Assembly (NCBI RefSeq): GCF_018130065.1 | Contig: NZ_JAFCME010000013.1 | Location: 1 to 64,000 of the forward strand | Origin: Bradyrhizobium sp. AUGA SZCCT0158 | Lineage (GTDB): Bacteria; Pseudomonadota; Alphaproteobacteria; Rhizobiales; Xanthobacteraceae | Direction of reading: 5' to 3' | DNA length: 64,000 nucleotides | Shown: positions 58,428 through 64,000 of the stretch, in pieces | Position numbering within the stretch: the first letter of the stretch is position 1 | How the letters are laid out: each line of letters starts with the position of its first letter | The notes under the pieces: generated by a model | Databases searched by the model: none | What the model saw: the letters and a program-made list of their open reading frames with translations, nothing else | What the model was told of the DNA's origin: nothing | Program-made: the position numbers and the translations under genes

Positions 58428-59222
58428 ATGACAAGCAAGCATCAACCATCGCAACGAGAGACCAAGGGCGGCGGGCAAGCCCAGTTCGGGGCCTTGCTGA
58501 TGACCGATGGTGGAACGCAACGGAGCGGGCCGCCGTCGCTGTTCCACGGCCTCACCGAGTCTGAAATCGCGCAGGTGTTGGGCTCCGGAAAACGAAAAGT
58601 GCTCTACCGCGGCGCCCAGCTGTTCAGCCAGGGCAGTCCGCAGGACGGCATCTTCCTGATCGAGAGCGGCCGCATCAAGGTGTTCTACATCGCCCCGTCG
58701 GGCCGCGAGATCACGCTCGCCTATTGGCACTCCGGCAATTTCGTCGGCGGCCCCGAGGTCTTCAAGCAAGGCCTGCACATCTGGTCGGGGGTCGCCGCCG
58801 TCAACAGTACCGTGCTGCATTTGCCGGGCGATATCCTGCGCCGGATGGTGCTCACGATCCCCGCGCTCGCGATCGGAATCATCGAGGGCCTGACTTTCAA
58901 GGGCCAGTGCTATTCGGCACTCGCCCAGATGCTCGGGACGCGCTCGCCGACCGAAAGGCTGGCGCAACTGCTGCTGCATCTGATGAACCTGTACGGCGTT
59001 GAGGAGCGCGAGGGGTCGTTGATTGCGGCGTCATTCACGCATGCCGATCTCGCGCACATGACCGGTGTGACGCGCCAATCCGTCACCATCAGCCTGAAGC
59101 GATTTACCGAGCTGGGAATCCTGCACGCGCACGGCTCAAACCTCGTCATCAAGGACGCGGATAGGCTGAGCGATATCCGCGACGGCAAGCTCGCCAAGGC
59201 CGCGGTCTCTGACGACATCTGA
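58428..59222 (+). CDS. Crp/Fnr-family transcriptional regulator
   Basis: 264-residue regulator. An effector-binding beta roll (about 40-160; LFSQGSPQDGIFLIESGRIKVF, LAYWHSGNFVGGPEVF), a dimer helix and a C-terminal winged HTH (about 195-255; TERLAQLLLHLMNL, HADLAHMTGVTRQSVTISLKRF). There is no N-terminal cysteine cluster, so it is not a classic Fe-S FNR. The start is placed at the ATG at 58428; the open frame upstream is noise. It lies directly upstream of the ABC-sulfatase operon in the same direction, so control of that operon is plausible but unproven. Confidence 0.87.
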   Translation: MTSKHQPSQRETKGGGQAQFGALLMTDGGTQRSGPPSLFHGLTESEIAQVLGSGKRKVLYRGAQLFSQGSPQDGIFLIESGRIKVFYIAPSGREITLAYWHSGNFVGGPEVFKQGLHIWSGVAAVNSTVLHLPGDILRRMVLTIPALAIGIIEGLTFKGQCYSALAQMLGTRSPTERLAQLLLHLMNLYGVEEREGSLIAASFTHADLAHMTGVTRQSVTISLKRFTELGILHAHGSNLVIKDADRLSDIRDGKLAKAAVSDDI

Positions 59223-59465
59223 GGCGAGGGACCAAGCGAGTCCCGCGTCAAACCGCCGCTGATATCGGCGGGCCTCCAGACGCCTGGCGGGCTGAGTCCC
59301 GTCTGGTTGCAATGACTAATTAATAGACATTTAGCCCGCCGGATAACCAAGACGGGCGCAAATTCTGTTCATTAATTGAGCATCCGCAAATTTCTTAGCA
59401 ATAGGTTGCTGGTTCGAAGCGTTCGTCGTTTCGGATTCTGGGGAGGCCGTTCAGAACTTGCTGAC

Positions 59466-59483
59466 CGGACGTAATCACGTCCG
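59466..59483. promoter_or_regulatory. 18-bp dyad, candidate enhancer site
   Basis: Arms CGGACGT and ACGTCCG around AATC, about 130 bases upstream of the sigma-54 promoter at 59602. This is the usual distance for a bacterial enhancer-binding-protein site. Confidence 0.5.
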
Positions 59484-59544
59484 TGATGGATGCAAGCGAG
59501 TTAGCGGCAAATGACGCCTACCACTCCCTTCGTTAGCCACGCTT

Positions 59545-59570
59545 TTCGCGAACCGGGCCTTCGCGAACCG
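59545..59570 (+). promoter_or_regulatory. Paired TTCGCGAACCG direct repeats
   Basis: TTCGCGAACCG occurs at 59545-59555 and 59560-59570, 15 bases apart start to start; each begins with the palindrome TTCGCGAA. Located between the dyad and the promoter, so it may be a regulator or integration-host-factor-like contact zone. Confidence 0.4.
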
Positions 59571-59601
59571 AAAGCCGTCCGCGCCGTCAGGATTGGTCTG
59601 A

Positions 59602-59617
59602 TGGCATGTCGTTTGCA
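59602..59617 (+). promoter_or_regulatory. Sigma-54 promoter of the ABC-sulfatase operon
   Basis: TGGCATG, four bases, TTGCA. It matches the RpoN consensus with a single C to T change; the -24 GG and -12 GC are ten bases apart. The substrate-binding gene starts about 130 bases downstream. Confidence 0.6.
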
Positions 59618-59746
59618 CCATCAAGGTCATCAAGCCAGTCAGTCTGCTCAGCGCCGAGTAACCCTGCCGCCCTTCGCTGCGGCCGGGGGATTCAGCATGG
59701 GCCATGCAAGTCACACCGCACAGTTTGGTTCGAAAGGATTTGTCTC

Positions 59747-61183
59747 ATGAGCATCGGCCCTGCGTCTAAACTCTCTGGCCTCCTTCCCTTGATCGCTGCG
59801 GCAGCCATCGCATTGGCGCCCGGACAGGCGAGCGCGCAGACGCTCGAGATCGGGATCGGCACACAGAATACGACGACCAACACCGTGACCGGCGGCGTCG
59901 TGCTGAAGGAGCTTGGACTCCTGGAGAAGCACCTGCCGAAGACCGGCAAGTACAAGGACATCCAGTACAAGCTGAGCTGGCAGAACGCTACTTCCGGTCC
60001 GCCGATCACCAACGGCATGATGGCCAACAACATCCAGATCGGCATGATGGGTGACTACCCGTTGATGGTGAATGGCGCCACCGGGCAGGCGACCAAGAAC
60101 GAAACGCAGCTCGTCGCGATCATCGCCTATAACGCCTATGGCGGCGGCAATGGCATCGTCGTCCACAAGGACTCGCCGTTCTACGAACTCGCCGATCTCA
60201 AGGGCAAGAACGTGTCGGTGCCGTTCGGCTCCGCCGCGCACGGCATGATGCTCACCTCGCTGCAGAAGCGCGGCCTGCCGCCCGATTTCTGGAGCCTGGT
60301 TTCGCAATCGCCGGAAGTCGGCACCACCAATCTGCAGGAAAAGCGTATCGACGCGCATGGCGACTTCGTGCCGTTCGCCGAACTGCTGCCGTTCAAAGGC
60401 TTTGCCCGCAAGATCTATGACGGCGCCGAAACCAAGGTGCCGACCTTCCACGGCGTCGTCGTGCGCAAGGATTTCGGCGAGAAATATCCGGAGATCGTGG
60501 TGGCCTACATCAAGGCGTTGATGGAGGCGAACGACTGGATGCGCAAGAACCCGAAGTTTGCGGCCGAGAAGATCGAGGAGTGGACTAAGATCAACAAGGA
60601 AGTGATCTACATCTTCCTGGGTCCCGGCGGGGTGCACACGCTCGATGCGACCATAAAGCCGAAATGGGTCGAAGCTGTCGGCGCCAACTACGCGATCCTG
60701 CAGAAGCTCAACATGATCAAGGAACTGAACATCGGCGCCTGGGTCAACGACAGCTATGTACGGACGACCTACAAGGAACTAGGGCTCGACTACGACAAGC
60801 AGCTCGCTTCGTATGACACCTATAACGTCACCGGCACCGATCCGGTCTGCAACGCGCCGGTCAACAATCCCCTGCAAACCGGCGAGATCTGGATCCAGGG
60901 CGGCGACATCGTGCCGTTCAGCTCACCGGTCTGCACGCTGCTCGGCGTGAAGAAGTACGGCTCCGAAGGCAAGAAGTTCAACGCCGTCTATCTGGTCGAC
61001 CGCGAGCTCGGCATCAAGGTGTTCGCCGACGCCGCGTTCTATTCGGTCGGCGGCCAGGATCCGAAGAAGCCGGATGTCGTGCCGTTCCTGCTCAAGAAGG
61101 ATGCGGAAGCCTATGCGGCCAAGAATGGCGGCAAGCTTGCCACCTATGCCGAAGTCCTCGGCGCCATCAACCTGGGGCAGTAG
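59747..61183 (+). CDS. ABC substrate-binding protein fused to NosL-like domain
   Basis: 478-residue periplasmic protein. Signal peptide with cleavage near ASAQTLEIG; an NMT1/SsuA/NrtA-type binding domain (about 30-355) with GGVVLKELGLLEKHL, SAAHGMMLTSLQKRG and FHGVVVRKDFGEKYPEIV. A C-terminal domain (about 362-478) resembles the copper chaperone NosL: DPVCNAPV, AVYLVDRELGIKVFADAAFY, KKDAEAYAAKNGGKLATY. NosL binds Cu(I) with a C-N-M motif; here the Met is replaced (CNA), so copper binding may be lost or changed. Partner of the permease and ATPase that follow. Substrate unknown; a sulfatase is encoded downstream. Confidence 0.8.
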   Translation: MSIGPASKLSGLLPLIAAAAIALAPGQASAQTLEIGIGTQNTTTNTVTGGVVLKELGLLEKHLPKTGKYKDIQYKLSWQNATSGPPITNGMMANNIQIGMMGDYPLMVNGATGQATKNETQLVAIIAYNAYGGGNGIVVHKDSPFYELADLKGKNVSVPFGSAAHGMMLTSLQKRGLPPDFWSLVSQSPEVGTTNLQEKRIDAHGDFVPFAELLPFKGFARKIYDGAETKVPTFHGVVVRKDFGEKYPEIVVAYIKALMEANDWMRKNPKFAAEKIEEWTKINKEVIYIFLGPGGVHTLDATIKPKWVEAVGANYAILQKLNMIKELNIGAWVNDSYVRTTYKELGLDYDKQLASYDTYNVTGTDPVCNAPVNNPLQTGEIWIQGGDIVPFSSPVCTLLGVKKYGSEGKKFNAVYLVDRELGIKVFADAAFYSVGGQDPKKPDVVPFLLKKDAEAYAAKNGGKLATYAEVLGAINLGQ

Positions 61184-61192
61184 GGGAATCCG

Positions 61193-62170
61193 ATGGGCAG
61201 CACGGCAACAGCCAAGATTGTGGCGCTCCCTATGGTCGACAAGCACGCCGATCCTGAGCCGGTGGCAGCGGAGGTGAAAGCCTCAGCAGCCCAAATGCCC
61301 GCAGCGGAAATTCCGGTGCCGGAACCGGAGCCGATCCCCACGGTCTCGCTGACCAAGGTGTTTCTGGGCCTGCTCGGATACGTGACTCGCGAGCGGATGG
61401 TCACGGCATTGCTTGCCTGCATCTCGATCGGGGCCCTGTTCCTGTTCTGGTATCTCGGCACCAAGTACAGGCTGGAATTCTACATCCGCTTCAAGAACGT
61501 TCCGACGCCCTATGAGGTGTATCAGCAGCTGACGCAGGTCGGGCTGTCGAACAAATACCTCTTCAATATCGCCATGAGCGTGCGACGCATTCTGCTCGGC
61601 TTCATGATCGCGACGATCATCGGCGTGCCGCTCGGGCTGGCGATCGGCAAGTACCAGCGCGTGCGTGACTTCTTCATGCCTGTCGTCGAGATCATGCGGC
61701 CGATTCCGGCGATCGCCTGGGTGCCGATGTCGATCATGCTGTGGCCGAACAACGAGGCCAGCATCGTCTTCATTACCTTTATCGGCGCGTTCTTTCCGAT
61801 CCTGCTCAACACCATTCACGGGGTCCATTCACTGGATGGCGTGCTGGTACGGGCGGCGCGCTGTCTCGGCGCCAGCGAGATCCGGCTGTTCATGAACGTG
61901 ATCTTGCCTGGCTCGCTGCCGCACATCTTCACCGGTCTTGCCGTCGGGATGGGCGTGGCCTGGGTCTCGCTGATCGCCGCCGAGATGATCTCGGGCCAGT
62001 TCGGCGTCGGCTACTTCACCTGGGAAGCCTACTCACTGGTGGACTATCCCGCGATCGTGCTCGGCATGATCACGATCGGTGTCCTTGGACTGGCGTGCAG
62101 CGGCATCATCCGGATGGTTGGCGTCCTCCTGATGCCCTGGCTCGCATTCGCACCCGGAGGCCGGCGATGA
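61193..62170 (+). CDS. ABC transporter permease (SsuC/TauC/NrtB-like)
   Basis: 325-residue inner-membrane permease. An unusual N-terminal Pro/Glu/Ala-rich cytosolic extension of about 55 residues, then six transmembrane helices. The EAA loop is in VRAARCLGASEIRLFMNVILPGSLPHI, with PAIAWVPMSIMLWP upstream. It pairs with the next gene. Nine bases after the binding-protein gene. Confidence 0.92.
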   Translation: MGSTATAKIVALPMVDKHADPEPVAAEVKASAAQMPAAEIPVPEPEPIPTVSLTKVFLGLLGYVTRERMVTALLACISIGALFLFWYLGTKYRLEFYIRFKNVPTPYEVYQQLTQVGLSNKYLFNIAMSVRRILLGFMIATIIGVPLGLAIGKYQRVRDFFMPVVEIMRPIPAIAWVPMSIMLWPNNEASIVFITFIGAFFPILLNTIHGVHSLDGVLVRAARCLGASEIRLFMNVILPGSLPHIFTGLAVGMGVAWVSLIAAEMISGQFGVGYFTWEAYSLVDYPAIVLGMITIGVLGLACSGIIRMVGVLLMPWLAFAPGGRR

Positions 62171-63045
62171 GCATGACCATGACTGAAGCCGAAACCCACA
62201 AGGGCTTCATCGACGTTCGCGATATGGGCGTGACGTTCGGTGCCAACGACAACAAGGTCGTCGCCGTCGATAATGTCTCGCTCAACGTGCAGCCGGGCGA
62301 GTTCGTCTCGCTGATCGGGCCTTCCGGCTGCGGCAAGTCCACCTTGCTCAGCATCGTCGCCGGCTTCGTCAAGCCGACCCGCGGCGAGGCGTTGCTCGAT
62401 GGCAAGGCGATCACCAAGCCCGGTTCAGACCGCGGCGTCGTGTTCCAGCAATACTCGCTGTTTCCGTGGCTGTCGGTCCGCAAGAATGTCGAGTTCGGCC
62501 TCAAGATGGCCGGGGTGGAGCAAAGCAAGCGCAACACCACGGCGCGGGCGCTGCTCGATCTGGCCGGGCTGCTCTCGTTCGAAAACCATTATCCGGACCA
62601 GCTGTCCGGCGGCATGAAGCAGCGTATCGGCATCGTCCGCGCGCTGGCGACCAGCCCGCAGGTTCTGCTGATGGACGAGCCGTTCGGCGCACTCGACACG
62701 CAGACGCGGGTCGTGATGCAGGAGATCCTCACCAACATCTGGCAGCAGTTCCGCATCTCGGTGCTGTTCATCACGCACGACATCGAGGAATCGATTTTCC
62801 TCTCCGACCGCATCTACGTCATGACCGCGCGGCCGGGCCGCATCAAGGCTGTCATCAAGGTGCCGCTGCCGCGGCCACGAACGGCCGAGATGACCGACAC
62901 GCCGGAGTTCATGAACCTGGTTCAGGAGCTCAAGGGCCTGATCCGCGAAGAGTCGCTCGCCGCTATGGCGCCGGAGATCAAGGATCGAGGCCTATCTGGC
63001 TTTGGAATGAAAGTGGGACCGAAAGGAGTAGGCGAAATCTTCTGA
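62167..63045 (+). CDS. ABC transporter ATP-binding protein (SsuB/TauB/NrtD-like)
   Basis: 292-residue importer ATPase with Walker A GPSGCGKSTLL, Q loop QQYSLFPWL, signature LSGGMKQR, Walker B LLMDEPFGALD and switch HDIEESI. A C-terminal tail of about 30 residues beyond the usual end is rich in Gly/Lys (GFGMKVGPKGVGEIF). ATG at 62167 overlaps the permease stop (ATGA). Drives uptake through the permease. Confidence 0.93.
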   Translation: MSMTMTEAETHKGFIDVRDMGVTFGANDNKVVAVDNVSLNVQPGEFVSLIGPSGCGKSTLLSIVAGFVKPTRGEALLDGKAITKPGSDRGVVFQQYSLFPWLSVRKNVEFGLKMAGVEQSKRNTTARALLDLAGLLSFENHYPDQLSGGMKQRIGIVRALATSPQVLLMDEPFGALDTQTRVVMQEILTNIWQQFRISVLFITHDIEESIFLSDRIYVMTARPGRIKAVIKVPLPRPRTAEMTDTPEFMNLVQELKGLIREESLAAMAPEIKDRGLSGFGMKVGPKGVGEIF

Positions 63046-63174
63046 AGTAACTTGAACGTCGCGGCCTGACAGGCGCGAACCCTAAAAATCGATCACAGCA
63101 ATCAAGCACGGCCGCAAACAGGCGCGCGCGTCAACGATGACTCACGCCTGGCGTCCATCAAATCGGAGCATTCA

Positions 63175-64000
63175 ATGGCAAAGAAACCAAACATTCTGTT
63201 TTTCCATGTCGACAATCTGGGCATGGGCGAACTCGGTTGCTACGGCGGCGGCATTCTGCGCGGCGCCGATACCAAGCGCATGGATCAGTTCGCAAAGGAA
63301 GGCGCGAAGCTGACGCACTACGTCGTCGAGCCGCAGTGCACGCCGACGCGTTCGGCGCTGATGACCGGCCGTTTCCCGATCCGCTCGGGCAACCACACCA
63401 TCGCGCTCGGCGGCAATGGCGGCGGCATCGTCAAGTGGGAACGCACCATCGGCACCATCCTGTCGGATGCCGGCTATGCGACCTCGATCTACGGCAAATG
63501 GCACATCGGCGCCGAGGACGGCCGCTTCCCGACCGACCACGGCTTTGACGAATGGTACGGCCCGTTGCGCACCTATGACGAATGCATGTGGCTGACCGAC
63601 CCGCATTATGTCGCGGAGCGCGACGGCTTCTCGCACATGCATGAAGGCGTCAAGGGCAAGGGTGCCTGGCCGCTGCTCGACGAGCAGCTCACCATGGACA
63701 CCAAGAAGACCTGCGACCTCGAGTACCAGAAGCGTGCCATCAAGTTCATGGAAAAGTCCGTCAAGGCGGACAAGCCGTTCTACTGCTACTTCAACCACTC
63801 GCTGATGCACTTCCCGATGAGCCCGCGCGACGAATTCGTCGGCAAGAGCACCAATGGCGACTGGGGCGATTGCCTGCTGATGCTGGACCATGATTTCGGC
63901 GTGCTGCTCGACAAGCTCGACGAACTCGGCGTTCGCGACAACACCATCGTCGTGATGTGCGGTGACAACGGCGCCGAGGACCATCTCGCCGGCCGCGGCA
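63175..64000 (+). CDS. Sulfatase (arylsulfatase-type), cut by window end
   Basis: The first 275 residues of a sulfatase-family hydrolase. The metal-site start NILFFHVDNLGMGELGCYGG is followed by the signature C55-T-P-T-R in EPQCTPTRSALMTGRFPIRS. C55 would be oxidised to formylglycine, the nucleophile that cleaves sulfate esters. GKWHIGAE, THGFDEW-type DHGFDEWYG, and CGDNGAED (late metal ligands) are visible. No signal peptide, so the enzyme is probably cytosolic. Last seen gene of the ABC operon, 129 bases after the ATPase; its C-terminus and any formylglycine-generating enzyme lie outside the window. The substrate is presumably a sulfated compound imported by the ABC system (inference). Confidence 0.88.
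   Translation, partial: MAKKPNILFFHVDNLGMGELGCYGGGILRGADTKRMDQFAKEGAKLTHYVVEPQCTPTRSALMTGRFPIRSGNHTIALGGNGGGIVKWERTIGTILSDAGYATSIYGKWHIGAEDGRFPTDHGFDEWYGPLRTYDECMWLTDPHYVAERDGFSHMHEGVKGKGAWPLLDEQLTMDTKKTCDLEYQKRAIKFMEKSVKADKPFYCYFNHSLMHFPMSPRDEFVGKSTNGDWGDCLLMLDHDFGVLLDKLDELGVRDNTIVVMCGDNGAEDHLAGRG

Larger units (their letters stand above)
59223..59746. other. Regulatory region of the ABC-sulfatase operon
   Basis: 524 bases with no supported gene. It contains an 18-bp dyad (59466-59483), two TTCGCGAA palindromes (59545-59567) and a sigma-54 promoter (59602-59617). Facing open frames of 79 codons (59475-59714 and 59511-59750) look spurious. Confidence 0.55.

Noticed and set aside
59475..59750. 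Two facing 79-codon open frames before the ABC operon
   Set aside because: They overlap on opposite strands, lack family features and cover the regulatory elements; coding is unlikely.

Overview
The window reads as a piece of chromosome from a Bradyrhizobium-like alphaproteobacterium (Nitrobacteraceae). The evidence is uniformly high GC, small proteins and paired XdhC genes of a type I associate with bradyrhizobia, protocatechuate (pca) genes, a CO-dehydrogenase-type (cox) maturation cluster, Bug-type substrate-binding proteins without membrane partners, and many GC-rich intergenic hairpin repeats. No rRNA, tRNA, CRISPR array, integrase or insertion sequence was seen.

Layout. 0-3.5 kb: a Crp/Fnr-type regulator, several tiny conserved-looking ORFs, and two genes (a DUF768-like protein and a GrpB-family protein) that each look broken by a two-base insertion. 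3.5-18.7 kb: housekeeping and single-gene functions (GST, murI, M20 amidohydrolase, purB, a TetR with an operator-promoter, a metallophosphoesterase next to a kinase/universal-stress gene that has lost its kinase domain, a LysR-controlled SDR operon, membrane and PH-domain proteins, rpe, an EF-hand protein behind a textbook sigma-54 promoter, a P1 peptidase). 18.7-30.1 kb: a signalling island with a MASE4-PAS hybrid kinase, a lone receiver, a REC-PAS-HWE kinase and a roughly 2,095-residue kinase carrying 11 tandem 92-residue HAMP modules. 30.4-35.7 kb: a complete Liv-type ABC transporter (H-M-G-F, then K after an inverted-repeat spacer).

36.9-39.7 kb: pcaB-pcaD-pcaC, the protocatechuate branch without pcaGH. 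Divergent from it at 39.9-46.9 kb is a cox-type cluster (coxG, coxS, coxM, coxD, coxE, split xdhC, moeA/mocA fusion) in which the large catalytic subunit coxL is absent. A set of CCAACC/GGTTGG palindromes lies between the two. 47-58 kb: small secreted and cytosolic unknowns, two Bug proteins, a translationally coupled tetR-hlyD-ABC-ABC2 efflux operon behind an operator-promoter with almost no leader, an adenylate cyclase, PhzF, DUF488 and DUF72 proteins.

58.2-64 kb holds the most unusual locus. A Crp/Fnr regulator is followed by an ABC importer whose substrate-binding protein is fused to a NosL-like domain, then permease, ATPase and a sulfatase with the C-x-P-x-R modification motif (cut by the window end). 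A near-consensus sigma-54 promoter with an upstream 18-bp dyad precedes the importer, and a second sigma-54-like element precedes the regulator. My inference is regulated scavenging of a sulfated or sulfonated nutrient, possibly with a metal link; substrate and regulator are unproven.
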